64,000 nt of DNA from Calidifontimicrobium sp035325925 (GTDB taxonomy: Bacteria; Pseudomonadota; Gammaproteobacteria; Burkholderiales; Burkholderiaceae_C), in assembly GCF_035325925.1 (NCBI RefSeq), contig NZ_DAOKZA010000010.1, positions 1 to 64,000 on the forward strand. The letters run 5' to 3'. Positions 55,675 to 64,000 of this stretch are shown here, piece after piece; within the stretch, counting starts at the first letter, position 1; each line of letters begins with the position of its first letter. The notes under the pieces were generated by a model that saw only the letters and a list, made by a program, of their open reading frames with translations, was not told the DNA's origin and did no database searches. The position numbers were made by a program, and so were the translations under genes.

Positions 55675-57669
55675 ATGGCTGAGCTGAAGAACGTCGAGCT
55701 CGAGCTCGACCGCTTCCGCCACCGCGTGTTCGCCGCGGTCGCCTTCGTGCTGCTGGGCTTCTCGCTGCTCGTCGCACGCATGGTCCACCTGCAGGTGATC
55801 CGGCACGACGAGCTGTCCACGCGCGCCGAGAGCAACCGCATCGCGGTGCTGCCGGTGGTGCCCGACCGCGGGCTGATCGTCGACCGCCACGGCGTGGTGC
55901 TGGCGAGCAACTACTCGGCCTACACGCTGGAGATCACGCCGTCGAAGGTCGACGACGTCGACGCGACGATCGACGCGCTGGCCGAGCTGGTCGAGATCCG
56001 CACCAGCGACCGGCGGCGCTTCAAGCGCCTGCGCGAGGAGGGCAAGAGCTTCGACTCGATCCCGATCCGCACCAAGCTCAGCGACGAGGAGGTCGCGCGT
56101 TTCGTCGCGCAGCGCTGGCGCTTCCCCGGCGTCGAGGTCAACGCGCGGCTGTTCCGCCACTACCCGCTCGGCGAGGTGGGTTCGCACCTGATCGGCTACA
56201 TCGGCCGCATCAACGCCGCCGAGAAGAAGGCGATGGAGGACTGGGACGACGAGGTGCAGGCCAACTACCGCGGCACCGAGCACATCGGCAAGCTCGGCCT
56301 CGAGCAGAGCTACGAGGCGGTGCTGCACGGCGTCACCGGCTTCGCCGAGGTCGAGACCACCGCCGGCGGGCGCGCGGTGCGCCAGTTGCGCGCGACGCCG
56401 GCGACGCCGGGCCACACGCTGGCGCTGTCGGTGGACATCAAGCTGCAGGCGCTGGTCGAGCAGCTGTACGGCGACCGGCGCGGCGCGCTGGTCGCGCTCG
56501 ACCCGCGCAACGGCGAGGTGCTGGCCTTCGTCAGCAAGCCCACGTTCGACCCGAACCTGTTCGTCGACGGCATCGACCACGACTCGTGGCGCGAGCTCAA
56601 CGAGAGCATCGACAAGCCGCTGCTCAACCGCGCGCTGCGCGGCACCTACCCGCCGGGCTCGACGTTCAAGCCGTTCATGGCGATGGCCGCGCTGAACAGC
56701 GGCAAGCGCAGCGCCGACGTGGTCGTGCACGACGGCGGCAGCTTCATGTTCGGCAACCACCGCTTCCGCAGCCACGGCGACAAGGGGCTGGGTCCGGTGG
56801 ACATGCGCCGCTCGATCGTCAAGTCGAGCAACGTCTACTACTACTCGCTGGCCAACGAGATGGGCGTCGACCTGATGCACCGCGAGCTGTCGCCGTTCGG
56901 CTTCGGCGCGCGCACCGAGATCGACCTGGTCGGCGAGGCCACCGGCGTGCTGCCGTCGACCGAGTGGAAGCGGCGCGCCTACCGGCGCCCCGAGCAGCAG
57001 AAGTGGTACGCCGGCGAGACGATCTCGCTGGGCATCGGCCAGGGCTACAACAACTTCACGGTGCTGCAGCTGGCCAAGGCCACGGCGACGCTGGTCTCGG
57101 GCGGCCAGCGTTTCCGCCCGCGCCTGGTGCGCGAGATCGAGAACGTGGTCGACGGCAGCCGGCGCACCGTGGCCGGCGACGCGCTCGAGCCGCTGCCGCT
57201 GGCGCCCGAGCACGTGCGACTGATCCGCGACGCGATGCACGACGTGACGCAGGAGGGCACGTCGACGCGCGTGTTCGCCGGCGCGCCGTACGCGAGCGGC
57301 GGCAAGACCGGCACCGCGCAGGCGGTGGGCGTGCGCCAGAACGAGAAGTACAACGCCGCCAAGCTCGCCGAGCATCAGCGCGACCACTCGCTGTACGTGG
57401 CGTTCGCGCCGGTCGACGCGCCGACCATCGCGCTGGCGGTGGTGGTCGAGAACGCCGGCTTCGGCGCCGCCGCGGCGGCGCCGATCGCGCGCCGCGTGTT
57501 CGACTACTGGCTCGCGGGCCTGTACCCGAGCGAGGAGGACATCGCGCTGACGCGCGAGGGCCGAAGCGCCGCGCCGGTCGGCACGCCGCGCCGCGCCGCC
57601 GACGTGCCGCTGCCGGGCGGCGCGACCGCCGCGGCGGCGCAGCTCGCGATGCAGGGGTCGTCTCGATGA
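55675..57669 (+). CDS. mrdA: Penicillin-binding protein 2
   Basis: A 664-residue transpeptidase for lateral-wall peptidoglycan. It has one membrane helix (VFAAVAFVLLGFSLLVARMV), the dimerisation/pedestal domain (PDRGLIVDRHGVVLASNYSAYTLEI, GYIGRINAAE), and a transpeptidase domain with SxxK (Ser329-TFK332), SxN (Ser384-Ser-Asn386) and KTG (544-546). Complete and in the canonical place before rodA. Confidence 0.98.
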   Translation: MAELKNVELELDRFRHRVFAAVAFVLLGFSLLVARMVHLQVIRHDELSTRAESNRIAVLPVVPDRGLIVDRHGVVLASNYSAYTLEITPSKVDDVDATIDALAELVEIRTSDRRRFKRLREEGKSFDSIPIRTKLSDEEVARFVAQRWRFPGVEVNARLFRHYPLGEVGSHLIGYIGRINAAEKKAMEDWDDEVQANYRGTEHIGKLGLEQSYEAVLHGVTGFAEVETTAGGRAVRQLRATPATPGHTLALSVDIKLQALVEQLYGDRRGALVALDPRNGEVLAFVSKPTFDPNLFVDGIDHDSWRELNESIDKPLLNRALRGTYPPGSTFKPFMAMAALNSGKRSADVVVHDGGSFMFGNHRFRSHGDKGLGPVDMRRSIVKSSNVYYYSLANEMGVDLMHRELSPFGFGARTEIDLVGEATGVLPSTEWKRRAYRRPEQQKWYAGETISLGIGQGYNNFTVLQLAKATATLVSGGQRFRPRLVREIENVVDGSRRTVAGDALEPLPLAPEHVRLIRDAMHDVTQEGTSTRVFAGAPYASGGKTGTAQAVGVRQNEKYNAAKLAEHQRDHSLYVAFAPVDAPTIALAVVVENAGFGAAAAAPIARRVFDYWLAGLYPSEEDIALTREGRSAAPVGTPRRAADVPLPGGATAAAAQLAMQGSSR

Positions 57670-57688
57670 ACGCGCGCAGGGTCGTGCC

Positions 57689-58843
57689 GTGAACGCGGTC
57701 ATCGAGCGGCCGTCGCCCTGGCAGCGCCTGCAGCCGGTGCTGCTGGCCTTCGACCCGTGGCTGCTGCTCGCAGTGGCGCTGCTGGCCGCCGCCGGGCTGG
57801 TGGCGATGTACTCGGCGGGCTTCGACCACGGCGCGCGGTTTTCCGGGCACCTGCGCAACATGGGCGTCGGCCTGGCGGTGCTGCTGGTCGTCTCGCAGGT
57901 GCCGCCGCAGCGGCTGATGGCGCTGTCCGTGCCGCTGTACGCGGTCGGTGTCGCGCTGCTGGTGGCCACGCTGCTGTTCGGCATCACGAAGAAGGGCGCG
58001 ACGCGCTGGCTCGACGTGGGCATCGTGATCCAGCCCAGCGAGCTGATGAAGCTCGCGGTGCCGCTGATCCTGGCGTGGTGGTTCGACAAGCGCGAGGGCC
58101 AGATGCGCGCCGCCGACTTCGTCGTCGCCACGGGGTTGCTGCTGCTGCCGTTCGCGCTGATCGTCAAGCAGCCGGACCTCGGCACGTCGCTGCTGGTGCT
58201 GTCGGCCGGGCTGTTCGTGCTCTTCTTTGCCGGCCTGCCGTGGCGGCTGATCGTGCCGGTGCTGGCGCTGGGCGCGGCGGGCATCGTCGCGCTGGTGGTC
58301 TTCGGCGACACGATGTGCCAGCCCGAGGTCGACTGGAAGGTGCTGCGCGAATACCAGAAGCACCGCGTGTGCACGCTGCTCGACCCGGCGTCCGACCCGC
58401 TGGGCAAGGGCTTCCACGTGATCCAGGGGATGATCGCGATCGGCTCGGGCGGGCTGTGGGGCAAGGGCTTCATGAACGGCACGCAGACGCACCTGGAGTT
58501 CATCCCCGAACGCACCAGCGACTTCATCTTCGCCGCGGTGGCCGAGGAGTTCGGCCTGGCCGGCGTGGTCGCGCTGCTGCTGGGCTTCGGCTTCCTCATC
58601 GTGCGCGGGCTGGCGATCGCCGCCGAGGCGCCGACGGTGTTCTCGCGCCTGCTCGCCGGCGCGGTGTCGCTGACCTTCTTCACCTACGTGTTCGTCAACA
58701 TCGGCATGGTCAGCGGCATCCTGCCGGTGGTCGGCGTGCCGTTGCCCTTCGTCAGCTACGGCGGGACCGCGATGGTCACGCTCGGCTTCGGCCTGGGTAT
58801 CCTGCTGTCGATCGCGAGGAGCCGGCGGCTGATGCAGAGCTGA
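57689..58843 (+). CDS. rodA: Rod shape-determining protein RodA (SEDS glycosyltransferase)
   Basis: A 384-residue SEDS-family peptidoglycan polymerase working with PBP2. It has ten or so membrane helices, with GATRWLDVGIVIQPSELMKLAVPLILAWWFD, KQPDLGTSLLVLSAGLFVLFFAG, FIPERTSDFIFAAVAEEFGLAG and VGVPLPFVSYGGTAM. The start is GTG at 57689, 20 bp after mrdA. It is convergent with the histidine kinase gene (18 bp). Confidence 0.98.
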   Translation: MNAVIERPSPWQRLQPVLLAFDPWLLLAVALLAAAGLVAMYSAGFDHGARFSGHLRNMGVGLAVLLVVSQVPPQRLMALSVPLYAVGVALLVATLLFGITKKGATRWLDVGIVIQPSELMKLAVPLILAWWFDKREGQMRAADFVVATGLLLLPFALIVKQPDLGTSLLVLSAGLFVLFFAGLPWRLIVPVLALGAAGIVALVVFGDTMCQPEVDWKVLREYQKHRVCTLLDPASDPLGKGFHVIQGMIAIGSGGLWGKGFMNGTQTHLEFIPERTSDFIFAAVAEEFGLAGVVALLLGFGFLIVRGLAIAAEAPTVFSRLLAGAVSLTFFTYVFVNIGMVSGILPVVGVPLPFVSYGGTAMVTLGFGLGILLSIARSRRLMQS

Positions 58844-58861
58844 GCCGCCGCGGCGCGCACC

Positions 58862-60346
58862 TCAGGTCACCGCGCCGGCCGCGCCTTCGTCGCCGACCAC
58901 CGGGAAGCGCACCGTGAACCGCGTGCCCGGGCCGTGCGGCGCCGACCCGCGCGGCTGCGTGTCCTCGACGGTCAGCGTGGCGCCGTGCTGCGCGGCGATC
59001 TCGCGCACGATCGCCAGCCCGAGCCCGCTGCCGTCGACGTTCGTGCCCAGCGCGCGGTAGAAGGGCTGGAACACCAGCTCGCGCTCGCCCTCGGGGATGC
59101 CGGGGCCGGTGTCCTCGACCTGCAGCACCGCGACCTGGCCGAACGGGTCGGCGAGCACGCGCACCGTCACGGTGCCGCCGGCGGGCGTGTACTGCAGCGC
59201 GTTGTCGACCAGGTTGCGGATCAACTCGCGCACCAGCACCGGCTGGCCACGCATCATCGGCACGCCCTCCGCCGGCGCCGGCCCCTCGTAGCCCAGGTCG
59301 ATGCGCTTCTCGATCGCCTTGGGCACGAAGTCCTCGACGGTCTCGACGGCCAGCTGCGCGAGGTTGAAGCGCTGCTGGCGCAGCGCCTGCTCGCGGTCCT
59401 CGGCGCGCGCCATCGCCAGCAGCTGATTGACCATGTGCGCGGCGCGCTGGCTCGACAGCGCGATCTGCTGCAGCGAACGCTTGACCGACTGCGCGTTGCC
59501 GCCGGCGTCGATCTCGCGCTGCGCCAGTTCGGCCTGCGTGCGCAGCCCGGCCAGCGGCGTCTTCAGCTGGTGCGCCGCGTCGGCCAGGAAGTGCTTCTGC
59601 GCGCCGATCGAGTGGTCCAGCCGTGCCAGCAGGTCGTTGATCGCGCGCACCAGCGGCGTCACCTCCTCGGGCGCCTCGCGCTCCTCGATCGGGCTGAGGT
59701 CGTGCGCCTCGCGCTGGCGGATGCGCTGCTGCAGCGCGTTCAGCGGCGCCAGCCCGCGCCCCAGCGCCAGCCACACCAGCACCACCGCGACCGGCAGGAT
59801 CACGAACTGCGGCAGGATCACGCCCTTGATGATCTCGGTGGCCAGCCGCGAGCGCCGGTCCAGCGTCTCGGCCACCTGCACCAGCGGCGGCTGTTCGGCC
59901 CCTTCGAGCGGCAGCGTGACCCACAGGTAGGCCACGCGCACCGACTCGTCCTGCACGACGTCGTCGCGGAACTTCAGCGCGCCCGGCTCGACCGGCACGC
60001 CCACCGGCACCGGCAGCACGCGGTCGCCGGCCACCAGCTCGCCGCGCAGGCCGAGCACCTGATAGTAGATGGCGCCGCCCTCCTCGCCGCGCAGCACGTC
60101 GGCCACGGTCGACGTCAACCCTGGCGGCAGCCGGATCTCGCGCGGCGCCTCGGCCTTCAGCACGATGCGCTGCGCGATGTGGCGCGCCAGTTCGCCCAGG
60201 TCGCGGTCGTACGGGCGGTTGGCGATGCCCTGCGCGACGACCCAGGTCACGCCCATGCTCATCGGCCACAGCAGCAGCAGCGGCGCGAGCATCCAGTCGA
60301 GGATCTCGCCGAGCAGCGAGCGCTGCTCGGGCAGTCGGGTGGCCAT
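58862..60346 (-). CDS. Two-component sensor histidine kinase, TctE-like
   Basis: A 494-residue membrane kinase: helix 1 (WMLAPLLLLWPMSMGVTWVV), a periplasmic sensor of the 2CSK_N type (about residues 45-165), helix 2 (VILPQFVILPVAVVLVWLAL), HAMP, H-box with phosphorylated His259 (HFLADAAHQLKTPLAGLR), then N, G1 (VEDTGPGIPEGERE) and G2 (GSGLGLAIVREIA). TctE homologues sense tricarboxylates, but the ligand here is not decided. Its regulator is 37 bp upstream. Confidence 0.92.
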   Translation of the reverse strand: MATRLPEQRSLLGEILDWMLAPLLLLWPMSMGVTWVVAQGIANRPYDRDLGELARHIAQRIVLKAEAPREIRLPPGLTSTVADVLRGEEGGAIYYQVLGLRGELVAGDRVLPVPVGVPVEPGALKFRDDVVQDESVRVAYLWVTLPLEGAEQPPLVQVAETLDRRSRLATEIIKGVILPQFVILPVAVVLVWLALGRGLAPLNALQQRIRQREAHDLSPIEEREAPEEVTPLVRAINDLLARLDHSIGAQKHFLADAAHQLKTPLAGLRTQAELAQREIDAGGNAQSVKRSLQQIALSSQRAAHMVNQLLAMARAEDREQALRQQRFNLAQLAVETVEDFVPKAIEKRIDLGYEGPAPAEGVPMMRGQPVLVRELIRNLVDNALQYTPAGGTVTVRVLADPFGQVAVLQVEDTGPGIPEGERELVFQPFYRALGTNVDGSGLGLAIVREIAAQHGATLTVEDTQPRGSAPHGPGTRFTVRFPVVGDEGAAGAVT

Positions 60347-60383
60347 CGTGCGAGCGAGGATAGCCGCGGCGCCGGGCGTCGAT

Positions 60384-61055
<672 letters not shown>

Positions 61056-61138
61056 CGCGTCGTCTCCCCCGCGGTCGCGTCGCAATGCGCGCCCTGCGCA
61101 CCCATTCTAGGGATTCGCCCGCGTTGACGCACACCCGA

Positions 61139-61158
61139 TACTGTACGAACATCCAGTT
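61139..61158. promoter_or_regulatory. LexA-type (SOS) operator upstream of recA
   Basis: TACTGTACGAACATCCAGTT agrees with the CTGT-N8-ACAG SOS-box pattern with one mismatch (CTGT-ACGAACAT-CCAG at 61141-61156), with flanking T and A/T bases. It lies about 40-55 bp before the recA ATG. A TTGACG at 61124-61129 may be a -35. The position and sequence fit LexA repression of recA. Confidence 0.75.
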
Positions 61159-61193
61159 GTGCCACAATCGCGACGATGAAACCGGAGAAGACC

Positions 61194-62231
61194 ATGGATG
61201 CCCCCGTCAAGGCGCTGAACACCGAGAAGGCCAAGGCCCTGCAGGCCGCGCTGGCGCAAATCGAGAAGCAGTTCGGCAAGGGTTCGATCATGCGCCTGGG
61301 CGAGGGCGAGAAGATCGAGGACATCCAGGTCGTGTCCACCGGCTCGCTGGGGCTGGACATCGCGCTGGGCGTCGGCGGGCTGCCGCGCGGACGCGTGATC
61401 GAGATCTACGGCCCCGAAAGCTCGGGCAAGACGACGCTGACGCTGCAGGTCATCGCCGAGATGCAGAAGCAGGCCGGGGTGTGCGCCTTCATCGACGCCG
61501 AGCACGCCCTCGACGTGCAGTACGCGCAGAGGCTCGGTGTGAACCTTCAAGACCTGCTGATCAGCCAGCCGGACACCGGCGAGCAGGCGCTGGAGATCGT
61601 CGACGCGCTGGTGCGCTCGGGCTCGGTCGACCTGATCGTCATCGACTCGGTGGCCGCGCTGACGCCCAAGGCCGAACTCGAGGGCGAGATGGGCGACAGC
61701 CTGCCCGGCCTGCAGGCGCGGCTGATGAGCCAGGCACTGCGCAAGCTGACCGCGACGATCAAGAAGACCAACTGCATGGTCATCTTCATCAACCAGATCC
61801 GCATGAAGATCGGCGTCATGTTCGGCAACCCCGAGACGACCACCGGCGGCAACGCGCTGAAGTTCTACGCCTCGGTGCGGCTGGACATCCGGCGCACCGG
61901 CAGCATCAAGCGCGGCGACGAGGTGATCGGCAGCGAAACCAAGGTCAAGGTCGTGAAGAACAAGGTCGCCCCGCCGTTCAAGACCGCCGAGTTCGACATC
62001 CTCTACGGCGAGGGCATCAGCCGCGAGGGCGAGATCGTCGACATGGGGGTGGCGGCCAAGGTGCTCGACAAGAGCGGTGCCTGGTACGCCTACAACGGCG
62101 AGAAGATCGGTCAGGGCAAGGACAACGCGCGCGAGTTCCTGCGCGAGAACGCCGACCTGGCGTACGAGATCGAGAACAAGGTGCGCGAGGCGATGGGCAT
62201 CCCGCTGCTGCCCGCCGCCACCGCCGGGTAG
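61194..62231 (+). CDS. recA: Recombinase RecA
   Basis: A 345-residue ATPase for strand exchange and SOS induction. Walker A GPESSGKTT is at residues 73-81; later segments are VDLIVIDSVAALTPKAELEGEMGD (Walker B), KLTATIKKTNCMVIFINQIRMKIGVMFG (DNA-binding loop region) and TGGNALKFYAS. The ATG at 61194 has GGAGAAG just upstream; an ATG six codons earlier at 61176 is also in frame. recX follows. Confidence 0.98.
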   Translation: MDAPVKALNTEKAKALQAALAQIEKQFGKGSIMRLGEGEKIEDIQVVSTGSLGLDIALGVGGLPRGRVIEIYGPESSGKTTLTLQVIAEMQKQAGVCAFIDAEHALDVQYAQRLGVNLQDLLISQPDTGEQALEIVDALVRSGSVDLIVIDSVAALTPKAELEGEMGDSLPGLQARLMSQALRKLTATIKKTNCMVIFINQIRMKIGVMFGNPETTTGGNALKFYASVRLDIRRTGSIKRGDEVIGSETKVKVVKNKVAPPFKTAEFDILYGEGISREGEIVDMGVAAKVLDKSGAWYAYNGEKIGQGKDNAREFLRENADLAYEIENKVREAMGIPLLPAATAG

Positions 62232-62259
62232 GCCCGCGCGCTCGGCGCGCGCCGCCGCG

Positions 62260-62754
62260 ATGCCCGCGCTGTCGCTGAAGGCACGCGCGCTGCAATGGCT
62301 GGCGCAGCGTGACCATAGCCGCAGCGAATTGCGCGGCAAGCTGCTGCGCCTTGCCGCGGCGGCGCGGCGCGCCGGCAGCCCGCCCGACGACGACGACCCG
62401 GCGGCCCGGGCCGCCGAGGTCGACGCCTTGCTCGACGAGCTGCAGCGCCAGGGCTGGCTCGACGAGCGGCGCTTCGTCGAGTCGCGCGTCAACACCCGCG
62501 CGCCGCGCTTCGGCAACGTGCGCATCCGCAGCGAACTGTCCCGCCTGGGCGTGAGCCTCGACGCCGACGCCGACGCGGCGCTGCGCGCCAGCGAGGTCGA
62601 GCGCGCGCGCGCGGTGTGGGCGCGCAAGTACCAGGCGCGCGCGCCGGCCGACGCCGCCGAACGGGCGCGCCAGATGCGCTTTCTCGCCGGGCGCGGGTTC
62701 TCGGCCGAGGTGATCCGCCGCGTCGTTCCGACCCTCGGCGCCGACGACGACTGA
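62260..62754 (+). CDS. recX: Regulatory protein RecX
   Basis: A 164-residue inhibitor of RecA: SLKARALQWLAQRDHSRSELRGKLLRL, LLDELQRQGWLDERRFVES, FGNVRIRSELSRLGV, and RQMRFLAGRGFSAEVIRRVV are typical helical repeats. It begins 28 bp after recA, cotranscribed. The ribosome site is GC-rich and weak. Confidence 0.95.
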   Translation: MPALSLKARALQWLAQRDHSRSELRGKLLRLAAAARRAGSPPDDDDPAARAAEVDALLDELQRQGWLDERRFVESRVNTRAPRFGNVRIRSELSRLGVSLDADADAALRASEVERARAVWARKYQARAPADAAERARQMRFLAGRGFSAEVIRRVVPTLGADDD

Positions 62755-62867
62755 CACCACCGCGCCCACCGGGCGGCCCAGGGGCGCGTGCTACATTTCG
62801 GCGCGTTTTCCGCCCGCGCCGGCCCTTCGCCTGCAGTCCGAAGGCCTCTCGGCGCGCCGCGTCCGCC

Positions 62868-63473
62868 ATGCCGCTGCCTCCCGCCTGCCCGTCGCGCCAG
62901 CCCAAGCACCGCCGTTCGATCGACGTGCAGGTGTTCGCCCGCGACGACGGCCTGTGGGAGGTGGACGCGACGCTCATCGACACGAAAACGCGCGACGTGC
63001 CGCTCGGTGGCGGCGTGCGCCGCGCCGGCGAGCCGATCCACGACATGCTGCTACGGCTCGTCGTCGACCGCGCGCTCAACGTCGTCGCCGCCGGCTCGCA
63101 CACGCAGGGCATGCCCTACGCCGGCGAATGCGACCGCCACGACGACGCCTACGCCCGGCTGGTCGGCCTGAACCTCGGCCGCGGCTTCCGCCGCGCGCTG
63201 CTCGAGCGCGTCGGCGGCGTGCGCGGCTGCACCCACCTGACCGAGTTGGCGCAGGTGCTGCCCACCGCGGTGATCCAGGCCTTCGCCGGCGACGTCATCG
63301 ACACCCGCGCCGACCGGCCCGGCGACCCGCGCCCGTTCCAGATCGACCGCTGCCACGCGCTGCGCGAGTCGGGCGACGTGGTGCGCGTGCATTTCCCGCG
63401 CTGGTACCGTCAGCCTGACGCCAAGAACGACGCCGACAATGCGCCGTCGATGCCGGCCACCACGCCGGCCTGA
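62868..63473 (+). CDS. DUF2889 domain-containing protein
   Basis: A 201-residue cytoplasmic protein with RRSIDVQVFARDDGLWEVDATLIDTKT, AGEPIHDMLLRLVVDRALNVV, GLNLGRGFRRALLERVGGVRGCTHLTEL, matching DUF2889. It is frequently located between recX and sucC in Burkholderiales (recalled), and its function is not known. The ATG at 62868 begins MPLPPACPSRQPKHRR. The C-terminal tail (KNDADNAPSMPATTPA) looks disordered. Confidence 0.87.
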   Translation: MPLPPACPSRQPKHRRSIDVQVFARDDGLWEVDATLIDTKTRDVPLGGGVRRAGEPIHDMLLRLVVDRALNVVAAGSHTQGMPYAGECDRHDDAYARLVGLNLGRGFRRALLERVGGVRGCTHLTELAQVLPTAVIQAFAGDVIDTRADRPGDPRPFQIDRCHALRESGDVVRVHFPRWYRQPDAKNDADNAPSMPATTPA

Positions 63474-63516
63474 CGCGGCCGCCGCCCCTTTCGTCCCTCC
63501 ACTGCCCAGCCCGCCC

Positions 63517-64000
63517 ATGAAGATCCACGAATACCAAGGCAAGGACATCCTGCGCCAGTTCACCGTGCCGGTGCCGCGCGGCGTGCCCGCTTTCACGGTG
63601 CAGGAAGCGGTCGAGGCCGCACAGAAGCTCGGCGGCAGCGTGTGGGTGGTCAAGGCGCAGATCCACGCGGGCGGCCGCGGCAAGGGCGGCGGCGTCAAGC
63701 TCGCGCGCTCGGTCGACGAGGTGAAGGCGCTGGCCGGGCAGATTCTGGGCATGCAGCTGGTCACGCACCAGACCGGCCCCGGCGGCCAGAAGGTGCGCCG
63801 GCTGCTGATCGAGGAAGGCGCCGACATCAAGAAGGAGTACTACGTCGCCGCGCTGACCGACCGCGCCACGCAGAAGGTCGCGATGATGGCCAGCAGCGAG
63901 GGGGGCATGGACATCGAGGAGGTCGCGCACCGCACGCCGGAGAAGATCATCAAGGTCTTCGCCGACCCGCTGACCGGGCTGACCGACGCGCAGGCGCTGG
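63517..64000 (+). CDS. sucC: Succinate-CoA ligase (ADP-forming) beta subunit, 3' end outside window
   Basis: The first 161 residues of SucC, the ATP-grasp subunit of succinyl-CoA synthetase in the TCA cycle. MKIHEYQGKDILRQFTVPVPRG, VVKAQIHAGGRGKGGGVKLA and YYVAALTDRATQKVAMMASSEGG are diagnostic. The ATG at 63517 is the conserved start. About 230 residues lie beyond the right edge. It is 43 bp after the DUF2889 gene and may be cotranscribed with it. Confidence 0.97.
   Translation, partial: MKIHEYQGKDILRQFTVPVPRGVPAFTVQEAVEAAQKLGGSVWVVKAQIHAGGRGKGGGVKLARSVDEVKALAGQILGMQLVTHQTGPGGQKVRRLLIEEGADIKKEYYVAALTDRATQKVAMMASSEGGMDIEEVAHRTPEKIIKVFADPLTGLTDAQAL

Overview
The window is a chromosomal segment of a very GC-rich betaproteobacterium. 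Gene content and order point to Burkholderiales, and probably to the Rubrivivax/Leptothrix/Ideonella-like group. The pointers are an atpIBEFHAGDC operon, gatCAB divergent from mreBCD-mrdA-rodA, recA-recX-DUF2889-sucC, a PEP-CTERM protein, and a GC-rich dispersed repeat between genes. This placement is inferred from gene order and codon use; no tree or search could be run. Almost all of the window is ordinary housekeeping and metabolic chromosome. I found no rRNA, tRNA, CRISPR array, insertion sequence or prophage.

Layout. 1-5.3 kb: 3' part of GTP-dependent PEP carboxykinase, a MOSC protein, an AbrB-type membrane protein coupled to an Old Yellow Enzyme, and rlmJ. 5.3-11.6 kb: penicillin acylase-family hydrolase, CaiB-type CoA transferase, PhoX-like Tat protein, small Arg/Asp/Tyr-rich secreted protein. 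11.6-16.4 kb: TPR-methyltransferase, priA and hemE, with a repeat-rich, relatively AT-rich gap between priA and hemE. 16.5-20.6 kb: lemA and two TPM-domain genes, a low-GC PEP-CTERM gene with a sigma-54-like promoter, and ppk2. 20.6-28.1 kb: the complete F1Fo ATP synthase operon on the minus strand, with an intrinsic terminator.

28.2-35.5 kb: DsbD/ScsB-like reductase with a redoxin partner, NnrU, MaoC-like hydratase, a coiled-coil membrane protein, aldo/keto reductase, and a homoserine-dehydrogenase-like SAF protein. 35.6-40.5 kb: pntB-pntA with a pntA-like 5' remnant just upstream, then Nudix-mnmA. 40.7-43.9 kb: an EAL protein with a degenerate GGDEF domain, an alpha/beta hydrolase, and a small gene with a Fur-like operator. 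44.1-47.2 kb: an ECF42-type sigma factor with two DGPF (YCII) and two VOC genes. 47.4-52.9 kb: xth and pyrE head to head, a DUF4124 protein, gatB-gatA-gatC.

52.9-58.8 kb: the rod-shape operon mreB-mreC-mreD-mrdA-rodA, preceded by a leader holding a promoter and a terminator-like hairpin. 58.9-64 kb: a TctDE-like two-component system divergent from recA (with a LexA-type operator), recX, a DUF2889 gene and the start of sucC.

No dramatic unknown multi-gene system is evident. The best leads are regulatory or fossil-like: the pntA remnant/leader, the sigma-54 promoter with an upstream inverted repeat at the PEP-CTERM gene, the mreB leader, the priA-hemE gap, the repeats inside the atp operon, and the ECF42/DGPF cluster.
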